Source of the DNA: Streptomyces fradiae
Lineage (GTDB): Bacteria > Actinomycetota > Actinomycetes > Streptomycetales > Streptomycetaceae
Assembly (NCBI RefSeq): GCF_041270065.1
Contig: NZ_CP065958.1
Coordinates: forward strand, 3,286,001 to 3,350,000
Direction of reading: 5' to 3'
Length of the DNA stretch: 64,000 nt
Shown in pieces: positions 41,524 to 49,780 of the stretch; the stretch's first letter is position 1, and every line of letters starts with the position of its first letter. The position numbers and the translations under genes are program-made. The notes under the pieces are model-generated. The model did no database searches and was not told the origin of the DNA. It was given only the letters and a program-made list of their open reading frames with translations.

Positions 41524-42812
41524 CAGGCCACCTCTCCGGGGGTCGCGCCGAAGAGCCCGCCGCGTTCGGCGGCCCGTGCCCGGAGCCGTACCGCCGGGCC
41601 GAAGAGGAGTTCGTCGGCGGTCGCCCGCTTGAAGTACAGATGGGCGTCGTGTTCCCAGGTGATGCCGATGCCGCCGTGCAGCTGGATCGTCTCGGCGGCG
41701 GCCGCCCGCTGGGCGTCCAGGGCCTGGGCGAGGGCGAGCGCGGCGGAGACGCCGTCACCGTCCGTCGCCGCGCAGCGCGTGAGCGAGCGCGCCGACTCGA
41801 TCTGGACGAGCAGGTCGGCGAGCCGGTGCTTGACCGCCTGGAAGGAGCCGATGGGGCGGCCGAACTGTTCGCGGGTGGCGGCGTGTTCGACGGTCCGGTC
41901 GAGGGCGCCGCGGGCGGCTCCGACGGCCTCGGCGGCGAGCATGACGGCGGCCCCCCGCCCGGCGGCGGCGAGCGCGCCCGGCACGTCGAGCGGCTCCTCC
42001 CCCAGCAACTCGGCTCGCACGTCCCGCAGTTGGACGGTCGCCTGGGAGCGGGTGAGGTCGAGGGTGGGTTCCCGGTGCCGTACGAGCCCGTCCGCGTCCT
42101 CCGGTACGAGGAAGAGCAGCGTACGGCTGCGCGGGAAGCCGCCGGCGTGGGCGGCGACCAGGAGCAGTCCGGCGCTGTGTCCGTCGAGGACGTGGCCGGC
42201 CTCGCCGTACAGGGTCCAGCCCTCGCCGTCCGGTGCGGGGACGGCCTGGATGCCGCCGGCGCGGCCGCCGCCCGCCCAGGGCGTGCCGGTGTTGTCGCCG
42301 GTGAGGCCGAGGGCGAGCGGGAGGGAGCCGCCGGGCAGGGCGAGGGCGCAGGTCAGGGTGCCGTCGGCGATCCGGGGCAGCAGCGCGGCGCGCTGTGCCT
42401 CGGTGCCGAGGGCGGCGACGAGCGGGGCGGCGAGGACGGCGGTGGCGAGCAGCGGGGTGGGGGCGAGGACGCGGCCGGTCTCCTCGCAGGCGAGGGCGAG
42501 TTCGGCGGGGCCGCAGCCAACTCCGCCGTACGCGGCCGGGAGGGCGAGGCCGGGAAGGCCGAGGGTGCCGGCCAGGGTGGCCCAGAGCCCGGTGTCGTAT
42601 CCCTCGGGGGTGGCGACGGCGGCCCGGACGTCGGCGGGTCCGGCGCGTTTGGCGAGGAGCTCGCGCAGGGTGCGCCGGATCTCCAGCTGCTCTTCGGTGC
42701 CGGTGCCGGGGTCGGTGCCGGGACCGGTTCCGGTTCCGAGAATGCCTCCGGTGCCGGTTCCGGGGCCGGTTCCGGGGTCCGTGTCGGGGTCGGTGGCGGC
42801 GGCGCTGTCCAT
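41523..42812 (-). CDS. Acyl-CoA dehydrogenase
   Basis: A 429-residue flavoprotein that introduces a double bond into an acyl-CoA. Typical sections are L-P-A-A-Y-G-G-V-G-C-G, R-E-Q-F-G-R-P-I-G-S-F-Q-A-V-K-H-R-L-A-D and I-Q-L-H-G-G-I-G-I-T-W-E-H-D. The Glu in W-E-H-D may be the base. Compared with straight-chain enzymes it is divergent, like subunits of the two-subunit steroid acyl-CoA dehydrogenases; no partner subunit is in the window. The first 40 residues are a Gly/Thr/Pro repeat (G-T-G-P-G-T) encoded by a tandem repeat. Two palindromes lie upstream, shared with the divergent thiolase-like gene. Confidence 0.9.
   Translation of the reverse strand: MDSAAATDPDTDPGTGPGTGTGGILGTGTGPGTDPGTGTEEQLEIRRTLRELLAKRAGPADVRAAVATPEGYDTGLWATLAGTLGLPGLALPAAYGGVGCGPAELALACEETGRVLAPTPLLATAVLAAPLVAALGTEAQRAALLPRIADGTLTCALALPGGSLPLALGLTGDNTGTPWAGGGRAGGIQAVPAPDGEGWTLYGEAGHVLDGHSAGLLLVAAHAGGFPRSRTLLFLVPEDADGLVRHREPTLDLTRSQATVQLRDVRAELLGEEPLDVPGALAAAGRGAAVMLAAEAVGAARGALDRTVEHAATREQFGRPIGSFQAVKHRLADLLVQIESARSLTRCAATDGDGVSAALALAQALDAQRAAAAETIQLHGGIGITWEHDAHLYFKRATADELLFGPAVRLRARAAERGGLFGATPGEVA
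42690..42800. repeat. CCGGTTCCGG-type tandem repeat in the 5' end of the acyl-CoA dehydrogenase gene
   Basis: Multiple 6-base units of GGTGCC/GGTTCC encode a G-T-G-P-G-T run at residues about 12-40. In-frame copy changes would alter only the disordered N-terminus. Confidence 0.7.
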
Positions 42813-42834
42813 GGGCTGGGGCTCCCCTCCGTAT

Positions 42835-42849
42835 CTGACGGGCCGTCAT
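42835..42849. promoter_or_regulatory. CTGACG-GGC-CGTCAT palindrome, one mismatch
   Basis: Located 22 bases upstream of the minus-strand acyl-CoA dehydrogenase start; last base of the right arm differs. Confidence 0.6.
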
Positions 42850-42906
42850 GCTAGAGCCGCGCGGGACAGAAGCACAGACCGCCGGGACCTCCGGATCGAG
42901 CCGAAT

Positions 42907-42921
42907 CTGATGTACCGTCAG
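42907..42921. promoter_or_regulatory. CTGATG-TAC-CGTCAG palindrome, one mismatch
   Basis: Only four bases upstream of the plus-strand thiolase-like start, so bound regulator would block initiation there. 72 bases from its partner. Confidence 0.6.
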
Positions 42922-42925
42922 ATCC

Positions 42926-44095
42926 ATGCCCACCACCTCAACGGACCGCCGCCGTCGCGTCGCCGTCGTCGGCATATCCCTCTCCGACGTCGGCCGGGTC
43001 GACGAGGCCACGCCCTACGCCCTGCACGCCCAGGCCGCCCGCCGCGCGCTCGCCGACAGCGGCCTGGACCGCTCCGTGATCGACGGCCTCGCCTCGGCGG
43101 GCCTCGGCACCCTCGCCCCGGTGGAGGTCGCCGAATACCTGGGCCTGCGGCCGCGCTGGGTGGACTCCACCTCGGTGGGCGGCGCCACCTGGGAGGTCAT
43201 GGCGGCGCACGCCGCCGACGCCATCGCCGCCGGGCACGCCAACGCCGTCCTGCTCGTCTACGGCTCCACCGCCCGCGCCGACATCAGGGCGCGCCGCCGC
43301 ACCGGCAACCTCTCGTTCGGCGCGCGCGGGCCGCTGCAGTTCGAAGTGCCGTACGGGCACAGCCTGATCGCCAAGTACGCGATGGCCGCGCGCCGCCACA
43401 TGCACGAGTACGGCACGACGCTCGAACAGCTCGCGGAGGTCGCCGTCCAGGCGCGGGCGAACGCGGCGCTCAACCCGGAGGCGATGTTCCGCGACCCGAT
43501 CACCGTCGACGACGTGCTCGACGGCCCGATGATCGCGGACCCCTTCACCAAGCTGCACTGCTGCATCCGCAGCGACGGCGGCTGCGCGGTGCTGCTCGCG
43601 GCGGAGGAGTACGTACCGGACACGGCGAAGGCGCCGGTGTGGATCCTCGGCACCGGCGAGCACGTCTCGCACACCACGATGTCGGAGTGGGCGGACTTCA
43701 CCGTCTCCCCGGCGGCGGTCAGCGGCCGGCTGGCCTTCGAGCGGGCCGGCGTGCGCCCGGCCGACGTCGAGGTCGCCGAGATCTACGACGCCTTCACGTA
43801 CATGACCCTGGTGACCCTGGAGGACCTGGGCTTCTGCGCGAAGGGCGAGGGCGGGGCGTACGTCGCCGAGAAGGACCGGCGGGTGTCGGTGAACACGGAC
43901 GGCGGGGGCCTGTCCGCCTGCCACCCCGGGATGCGCGGCCTCTTCCTGCTGGTCGAGGCGGTACGCCAACTACGCGGCGAGGCACCGGGGTTGCAGGTGC
44001 GGCGGCCGGACGGCTCGCTGCCGGAGCTGGCGGTGGCGTCGGGGACGGGGGGCTGGTTCTGCTCCTCGGGAACGGTGGTCCTGGGCCGGGGCTGA
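42926..44095 (+). CDS. Thiolase-fold protein without catalytic cysteine
   Basis: A 389-residue thiolase-superfamily protein related to the lipid-transfer group. By hand alignment the usual Cys-nucleophile position is Gly, in S-T-S-V-G-G-A-T-W-E; no cysteine is near. The C-terminal V-A-E-I-Y-D-A-F-T-Y and H-P-G-M-R-G segments fit the family. It may cleave by retro-aldol chemistry or bind acyl-CoA as a structural partner. Unlike the protein at 32-33 kb it has no adjacent DUF35 gene, so it may share that protein. The ATG at 42926 lies four bases past a palindromic site. Divergent from the acyl-CoA dehydrogenase. Confidence 0.86.
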   Translation: MPTTSTDRRRRVAVVGISLSDVGRVDEATPYALHAQAARRALADSGLDRSVIDGLASAGLGTLAPVEVAEYLGLRPRWVDSTSVGGATWEVMAAHAADAIAAGHANAVLLVYGSTARADIRARRRTGNLSFGARGPLQFEVPYGHSLIAKYAMAARRHMHEYGTTLEQLAEVAVQARANAALNPEAMFRDPITVDDVLDGPMIADPFTKLHCCIRSDGGCAVLLAAEEYVPDTAKAPVWILGTGEHVSHTTMSEWADFTVSPAAVSGRLAFERAGVRPADVEVAEIYDAFTYMTLVTLEDLGFCAKGEGGAYVAEKDRRVSVNTDGGGLSACHPGMRGLFLLVEAVRQLRGEAPGLQVRRPDGSLPELAVASGTGGWFCSSGTVVLGRG

Positions 44096-44112
44096 CCGCC
44101 CATCCCGCAGAT

Positions 44113-44155
44113 CTATACAACCGTCATAGACAGGCGTGTAGGACATCCGTATAGT
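44113..44155 (+). promoter_or_regulatory. Promoter and inverted repeat before the FAD monooxygenase
   Basis: TAGACA (44127-44132), 17 bases, then TATAGT (44150-44155) resembles a vegetative promoter. CTATAC (44113-44118) and GTATAG (44149-44154) are inverted copies flanking the -35 and overlapping the -10. Confidence 0.5.
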
Positions 44156-44207
44156 CGTCTCTGCGGGGCCGTCCACGGCCCCGCACCACCCGACAAGGAG
44201 TCCTGCC

Positions 44208-45491
44208 ATGACCAGCTCCACCCGCCCCGCCAAGACCGTCCTCATCTCCGGCGCCTCCATCGCCGGCCCCGCCCTCGCCCTCTGGCTGCACCGCTACGGG
44301 TTCGCCCCCACCGTCGTCGAGAAGGCCCCCGCCCTGCGCACCGGCGGCTACAAGGTCGACCTGCGCGGCGGCGCCATCGAGATCTGCGCGCGGATGGGCA
44401 TCCTCGACGAGGTGCGGGCCCACTCCACGGACATGGCGGGCGGCTCCTACGTCGACTCCCGCGGCCGCACGATCGGCGAGCTGCCGGCCGAGATCTTCGG
44501 CGGCCGGGAGGAGGGCGACGACGAGATCATGCGCGGCGACCTGGCCCGGATCCTGTACGAGCGCACCCGCGACGACGTCGAGTACCTCTTCGGCGACTCG
44601 ATCGCGAGCCTGATCGAGGACGCGGACGAGGACGGGGGCGGGGGCGGGGTCACCGTCACCTTCGAATCCGGCACCGTCCGCCGCTTCGACCTGGTGGTCG
44701 GCGCGGACGGTCTGCACTCGCACACCCGGCGGCTCGTCTTCGGCGAGGAGCGGCGGTTCAGGCAGCACCTCGGCGCGTACATCTCCATCTTCTCCGCGCC
44801 CAACCGGCTCGGCCTGACCCGCTGGGAGACCTACCACGCCCGCCCGCACAAGCTCGTCTCCGTCTACGCGACGGCCGGCGAGGAGGCCGGCACCGCCAAG
44901 AACTGCTTCGTCTTCGCCTCCCCCGCCGAACTCCCCTACGACCACCGCGACCCGGCCACCCAGAAGCGGCTGCTCGCCGAGGCCTTCGCGGGCGACGACT
45001 GGGAGATCCCGGCGCTGCTCTCGGACGCGGCCGGTGCCGAGGACTTCTACTTCGACTCGATCGCCCTGATCCGGATGGACCGCTGGTCGCGCGGCCGGGT
45101 CGTCCTCCTCGGCGACGCCGCCCACTGCGCCTCCCCCGCCTCCGGTCAGGGCACCGGCCTCGCCCTCACCGGCGCCTACGTCCTCGCCGGCGAACTCGCG
45201 GCGGCCGGCGGCGACCACGAGCGCGCCTTCGCGGCGTACGAGCGCGTGATGCGGCCGGGCGTGGAACTGAACCAGAGGTTCGCGGCGTCCTTCGCCAAGG
45301 AGATGACGGTGTCCTCGCGTCGGAAGATCGCGCTGCGGATGTTCATGGTGCGGACCCTGCCGAAGACCCCGTGGAAGAACCTGATCGCGAAGAAGATCCG
45401 CGACGACATCCAGAAGGCGGCGAACGCGGTGCCGTTGAAGGAGTACGGGGCGGTGCCCGCCGCGGCGAGCAGGGCGGCCAAGGGATTTTGA
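44208..45491 (+). CDS. FAD-dependent aromatic-type monooxygenase
   Basis: A 427-residue flavoprotein of the p-hydroxybenzoate hydroxylase fold. The FAD motif is I-S-G-A-S-I-A-G-P-A near the N-terminus, D-G-L-H-S sits at the second motif, and G-D-A-A-H-C-A-S-P-A-S-G-Q-G-T is the ribityl-binding third motif. Family members hydroxylate aromatic rings, or inactivate drugs such as tetracyclines and rifamycins. No neighbour tells the substrate, and no paired regulator is adjacent. It has its own AT-rich promoter. The gene ends 115 bases before the secreted repeat protein. Confidence 0.9.
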   Translation: MTSSTRPAKTVLISGASIAGPALALWLHRYGFAPTVVEKAPALRTGGYKVDLRGGAIEICARMGILDEVRAHSTDMAGGSYVDSRGRTIGELPAEIFGGREEGDDEIMRGDLARILYERTRDDVEYLFGDSIASLIEDADEDGGGGGVTVTFESGTVRRFDLVVGADGLHSHTRRLVFGEERRFRQHLGAYISIFSAPNRLGLTRWETYHARPHKLVSVYATAGEEAGTAKNCFVFASPAELPYDHRDPATQKRLLAEAFAGDDWEIPALLSDAAGAEDFYFDSIALIRMDRWSRGRVVLLGDAAHCASPASGQGTGLALTGAYVLAGELAAAGGDHERAFAAYERVMRPGVELNQRFAASFAKEMTVSSRRKIALRMFMVRTLPKTPWKNLIAKKIRDDIQKAANAVPLKEYGAVPAAASRAAKGF

Positions 45492-45606
45492 ACGGGTTCG
45501 AAAATCCTCTTCCCCCTGTCGGACCCTCTTGTTACGATCACGCCTTCGAGCGGGGTCCGCCGCAGGGGGCGGCGCACCGGCCCCCGCTCCATGGGAGGGG
45601 AATCTC

Positions 45607-48600
45607 TTGAGCGAGAACACGCGCGCCCGCGCGAACCGGAAGAAAGCGCTCGCCGTCGCGACCACCTTCGGCATCGCGGCCGGCCTCTGCGCCACCACGA
45701 CGGCCCCGGCCACCGCCGCGCCGGCGGCCCCGGCCGCGACGACCGCCACGGACGAGGTCGTGGTCCCGAACCCGGGCCGTTTCCTGCCGCGCGGCGAGGA
45801 CCTGGGCCAGGCCGGTGCCACCGGCTACGCCCACAAGCAGGAGGGCTCGGCCGGCTGGGCCTGGACGGACTTCGCCACCGGGGCCGACAAGCCGATCACC
45901 CAGGCGCAGGCCACCGACGGCCACTCCGGCCTCCACGCCGTGGAGGAGGTGGACCCGAACGCGCCGGGCGACCGCGTCAAGGTCACCGACCTCGCCACCG
46001 GCGACACCCGCGTCGACGTCGTCCTCCCGAACAACAACGAGTGGACCGGCGCGTACAACGCCGACACCGTCGTCTCCGCCGGCCGCGACGAGAACCACGG
46101 CATCGTCTCGGTCCAGCTGCTCCGCATCGAGGACGGCAAGCAGACCGCGACCCCGGTGACCGGTCTGAGCGAGGTCTTCGAGGGCAGCCTGGACCTCGTC
46201 GCCCAGGACGCGAAGGGCGCGCTGCTGCGCTTCTACCGCGAGGGCGACCAGTTCCCCGAAACGTATCTGCTGGACTACGCCACCGCCGCGCTCAAGCCGG
46301 CGCCGGTCGGCGACGAGGCGGTGGAGCCCTACCTCGGCGCCACGCACATCGTCGAGCACAACCTGTACGACGACACTGTGGCGAGCGTCCCGCGCACCGA
46401 CTCCGCGGCGAAGTGGGTCACGACCCCGATGCCGGATCCCGGCGACTCCCTCGGGCTCGGCCCGTTCGGCACGGTCGGCGACTGGATCGTGATCACCCGG
46501 CCCGTGCCCGGCTACAAGCAGCCGTACGTCACCGGCGAGAAGCTCCAGGCCGTCCACATCGGCACCGGCGAGGTCAAGGACCTCCTGCCGCACGCCGCGG
46601 CCGAGCTCGCCACCGCCCCCGACGGCAGCCTCCTCGCCGTCGGCGGCACCAGCGCGACCGACTGGGCCCTCCAGCGCGTCACCGTCGGCGCCGACGGCAC
46701 GCCGCAGATCACCAAGGTCCGCGACATCCCGCCGGTCGCCGCGAAGGTCACCGACCTGGCGCTCGGCGGCGGCCGGCTGAGCTTCCGGGCCAATGCCCAG
46801 GCCGGACCGGGATCGGGCATCTACGACTCCGACACCAGCCTGACGGGCACGCCCACCGCGACCGCGCCCAAGCTGCGCGCCAATCTCGGCCAGACCTTCG
46901 GCGGCCTCGCGTCGCTGGGCGACGGCGAGTCGGTGTACTCCACCGGCAGCCAGCTCCGCTCGCCGATCACGACCAGCACCTTCCGCACGGCCGACGTGCC
47001 GTCCAGCCAGACCGGCCACAAGATCACCGACACCTCCGGCCGTTACGTCCTGGCCACCGGCTCCGAGGGCACGGTCGTCGCCGACCTGGAGAACTACACC
47101 GACACCTCGGACGTGGTGCTCCCGCTCCCCGACTCCTCCGCCGCCCTGTGGGGCTCGAAGGTCTGGAAGCCCACCGCCACGGCCGGCCAGGTCAACGCCT
47201 ACGACCTGAAGACGAAGACGACCTCCGCCGCCGTCGACCTGGACTCCGCCACGAACTGCCGGCCCACCGAGCTCCAGGCCGTCGGCAACTGGCTCTACTG
47301 GGCCTGCGGCGCGGACAAGGCCGGTGTCTACGACATCACGCTGAAGAAGAGCGTGGCCGTGCCCACCGGCGAGGCCCTGCTCGGCGACGGCTTCGTCGTC
47401 CGCCACGAGGGCGACAAGCTGCGCCGCACCGACGCGGCCACCGGCGAGACCACGGACTTCGCGGACCTGCCCGCCTCGGCGGCCGGCTCCGGCCGCCGGG
47501 AGACCTGGACCGTGGACCGCTTCGGCGGTGACGTCGCCTTCGTCGACGCGAAGAACGAGATCCACGTCAAGCGGATCGACGGGCCCCGCGCCCCGCTCGC
47601 GCAGCTCGTGCACTCCGTCGAGGACCTGGGCTTCGAGGGCTCCGGCGTCGAGCCCTCGCCCGCCACCTGGTCTCCGGTGTTCCGCTTCTCCAAGCCGGTC
47701 GGCTCCTGGGAGCTGCGCATCGCCAAGGGCAACGGCGAGGGCGTCCGCACCCTCACCGGCAGCCGCGGCGACGGCGCCGCCGTCCGCGTCCAGTGGGACG
47801 GCAAGGACAGCAAGGGCCGCGGGATCGAGTCGGGCCAGTACCGCTGGGAGCTGATCGCCCGTCCGCTGGACGGCACGGCTCCCCAGGGCCTCAGCGGCGC
47901 GTTCAACGTCACCGGCAGCTCGCTCACCACCCTGCCCGGCACCTTCACGCCGGTCACCCCCGCCCGCCTCCTGGACACCCGGTCCGGGCTCGGCGCGACG
48001 AAGGCGAAGGTCGGGCCGAACGGCACCGTGCTGTTCAAGGTGGCCGGCCAGGCCGGGGTGCCCGCCGAGGGGCTCACCTCGGTGGTGCTCAACGTGACCG
48101 CGACCAACGCCACGGCGGACAGCTTCGTGTCCGTCTACCCGTACGAGACGCAGCGGACGGCGGCCTCCAGCCTCAACTTCAAGGCCGGGCAGACGGTGGC
48201 CAACCTGGTGACCGTGCCGGTCGTCAACGGCTGGGTCGAGCTGTACAACAAGAACGGCTCGGTCGACCTGCTGGCCGACGTCGCCGGCTTCTACCAGGAG
48301 GGCACGGCCGGTTCCGCCTACGAGCCGGTCGCCCCGAAGCGCCTGATGGACACCCGCACCGGGATCGGCGTGCCGAAGGCCAAGGTCGGCGCGGGGCAGA
48401 CGGTGACGCTCACCGTCGCCGAGCCCGGCGTCACCGCCGTCGCCCTCAACCTGACGGCGACCAACGGGACTTCGGCGAGCTTCGTCTCCGCGTACCCCTA
48501 CGGGACCACCCGGCCCGAGGTGTCCAGCGTCAACTTCGCGGCCGGGCAGACCGTGCCCAACATGGTCGTCGTCCCGGTCAAGGACGGCAAGATCACCTTC

Positions 48601-49011
48601 TACAACCGGTCCGGCTCCGTCGACCTCATCGGTGACGTCGCCGGGTACTTCAAGCAGGGCTCCGGTGCCGTCTTCACCGGCATGCAGCCGAAGCGCCTGA
48701 TGGACACCCGTAACGGCACCGGCGTGCCGAAGGCCAAGATCGGCGCGGGGCAGACGGTGAGCCTCACCGTCGGCACCAAGTACAAGGCCGTCGTCCTGAA
48801 CGTGACCGCGACCAACCCGACGGCCACCAGCTTCGTGTCCGTCTACCCGTACGGCACCGCCCGCCCCGCCGCGTCGAACCTCAACTTCGTCGCCGGGCAG
48901 ACCGTGCCCAACGGGGTCGTCGTCCCGGTCAAGGACGGCAAGATCACCTTCTACAACCACAGCGGGACCGTCGACCTCATCGCCGACGTGACCGGCTTCT
49001 ACACCGACTGA
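45607..49011 (+). CDS. Large secreted beta-rich repeat protein
   Basis: A 1134-residue exported protein. The TTG start at 45607 follows GGGAGGGG and gives a signal peptide with a basic start (R-A-R-A-N-R-K-K) and A-T-A-A-P cleavage region. Residues about 50-660 look like a beta-propeller of roughly 50-residue units. A FlgD-type Ig-like domain follows, with W-D-G-K-D-S-K-G-R-G-I-E-S-G-Q-Y. Three C-terminal repeats of about 120 residues start P-x-R-L-x-D-T-R and end D-L-x-x-D-V-x-G-x-Y/F. They are frequent on Streptomyces cell-surface proteins. Function unknown; adhesion or wall polymer binding is possible. Confidence 0.85.
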   Translation: MSENTRARANRKKALAVATTFGIAAGLCATTTAPATAAPAAPAATTATDEVVVPNPGRFLPRGEDLGQAGATGYAHKQEGSAGWAWTDFATGADKPITQAQATDGHSGLHAVEEVDPNAPGDRVKVTDLATGDTRVDVVLPNNNEWTGAYNADTVVSAGRDENHGIVSVQLLRIEDGKQTATPVTGLSEVFEGSLDLVAQDAKGALLRFYREGDQFPETYLLDYATAALKPAPVGDEAVEPYLGATHIVEHNLYDDTVASVPRTDSAAKWVTTPMPDPGDSLGLGPFGTVGDWIVITRPVPGYKQPYVTGEKLQAVHIGTGEVKDLLPHAAAELATAPDGSLLAVGGTSATDWALQRVTVGADGTPQITKVRDIPPVAAKVTDLALGGGRLSFRANAQAGPGSGIYDSDTSLTGTPTATAPKLRANLGQTFGGLASLGDGESVYSTGSQLRSPITTSTFRTADVPSSQTGHKITDTSGRYVLATGSEGTVVADLENYTDTSDVVLPLPDSSAALWGSKVWKPTATAGQVNAYDLKTKTTSAAVDLDSATNCRPTELQAVGNWLYWACGADKAGVYDITLKKSVAVPTGEALLGDGFVVRHEGDKLRRTDAATGETTDFADLPASAAGSGRRETWTVDRFGGDVAFVDAKNEIHVKRIDGPRAPLAQLVHSVEDLGFEGSGVEPSPATWSPVFRFSKPVGSWELRIAKGNGEGVRTLTGSRGDGAAVRVQWDGKDSKGRGIESGQYRWELIARPLDGTAPQGLSGAFNVTGSSLTTLPGTFTPVTPARLLDTRSGLGATKAKVGPNGTVLFKVAGQAGVPAEGLTSVVLNVTATNATADSFVSVYPYETQRTAASSLNFKAGQTVANLVTVPVVNGWVELYNKNGSVDLLADVAGFYQEGTAGSAYEPVAPKRLMDTRTGIGVPKAKVGAGQTVTLTVAEPGVTAVALNLTATNGTSASFVSAYPYGTTRPEVSSVNFAAGQTVPNMVVVPVKDGKITFYNRSGSVDLIGDVAGYFKQGSGAVFTGMQPKRLMDTRNGTGVPKAKIGAGQTVSLTVGTKYKAVVLNVTATNPTATSFVSVYPYGTARPAASNLNFVAGQTVPNGVVVPVKDGKITFYNHSGTVDLIADVTGFYTD

Positions 49012-49059
49012 TCCGGTAACCGATCCACCGGATCACCAGCACCACCACCGCAGGGCCTC

Positions 49060-49737
49060 ATGATGGACGCCATGGACGACGAACGGCGTTTTCAGGAGGC
49101 CCTGCGGTCCGTGCGGGTCTGGGACACCGAGCTGCCCGGCTTCGATCCGGCGGACGTGCCGGAGGAGCCGGTCGCGCTCTTCCACGGGTGGTTCACCGGG
49201 GCGGTCGCGGCCGGGGCGGTCGAGCCGCACACGATGGCGCTCGCCACCGTGGACGGCGAGGGGCGGCCGGACGCCCGCATCGTGATGCTGCACGGGGCGG
49301 ACGCGCGCGGCTGGCACTTCGCCTCGCACGCGGGCAGCGCCAAGGGCCGCCAGCTGGCCGCCCGGCCCGAGGCGGCGCTCACCTTCTACTGGCCCGTGCA
49401 GGGCCGCCAGGTGCGGGTGCGGGGCCGGGTGGTGACCGGGACGGCCGAGGAGGCGTACGCGGATCTGCACGCCCGGACCACCGGGGCGCTCGCCTCCGCG
49501 CTCGTGGGGCACCAGAGCGAACCCCTCGGCTCGCTCGACGAGCTGGCCGGGGCGAGCGAGGAGGCCTGGGAGCGGGCGCAGCGGGAGCCGGAGGCGCACG
49601 CGGAAAGCTGGACGCTGTACGTGGTGGAGCCCGAGGAGGTGGAGTTCTTCCAGGGCGACGAGCGGCGCCGGCACATCCGGCTCCGCTACCGCAGGGCCAA
49701 GGGTTCCGGCTGGACGCGCGAACTCCTCTGGCCGTAA
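49060..49737 (+). CDS. PNPOx-like (PdxH-type) FMN oxidase
   Basis: A 225-residue flavin protein of the pyridoxamine 5'-phosphate oxidase fold. The FMN-binding core is visible: A-R-I-V-M-L-H-G, F-A-S-H-A-G-S-A-K-G-R-Q-L and A-A-L-T-F-Y-W-P-x-x-G-R-Q-V-R-V-R-G. True PdxH ends with an R-x-H motif and R-L-A-P; here the last residues are E-L-L-W-P, so PLP synthesis is likely but not certain. The start is ATG at 49060, with further Met codons close by and no clear ribosome site. Its stop codon lies inside the first two units of a 15-base tandem repeat. Confidence 0.82.
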   Translation: MMDAMDDERRFQEALRSVRVWDTELPGFDPADVPEEPVALFHGWFTGAVAAGAVEPHTMALATVDGEGRPDARIVMLHGADARGWHFASHAGSAKGRQLAARPEAALTFYWPVQGRQVRVRGRVVTGTAEEAYADLHARTTGALASALVGHQSEPLGSLDELAGASEEAWERAQREPEAHAESWTLYVVEPEEVEFFQGDERRRHIRLRYRRAKGSGWTRELLWP

Positions 49738-49780
49738 CTCCCCTGAGCGTAACCCCTCTGGCCGTAACTCCTCTGGCCCT
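49721..49780. repeat. Four 15-bp tandem repeats across a convergent gene end
   Basis: Units AACTCCTCTGGCCGT and variants start at 49721, 49736, 49751 and 49766. They span the last codons and stop of the PNPOx-like gene and touch the stop of the convergent acyl-CoA synthetase. Because the unit is 15 bases, each copy repeats the L-L-W-P-stop frame. Confidence 0.9.

Noticed and set aside
45538..48960. An 1140-codon minus-strand open frame opposite the secreted repeat protein
   Set aside because: Shadow with Gly/Val/Asp bias; the plus-strand gene has the signal peptide and repeats.
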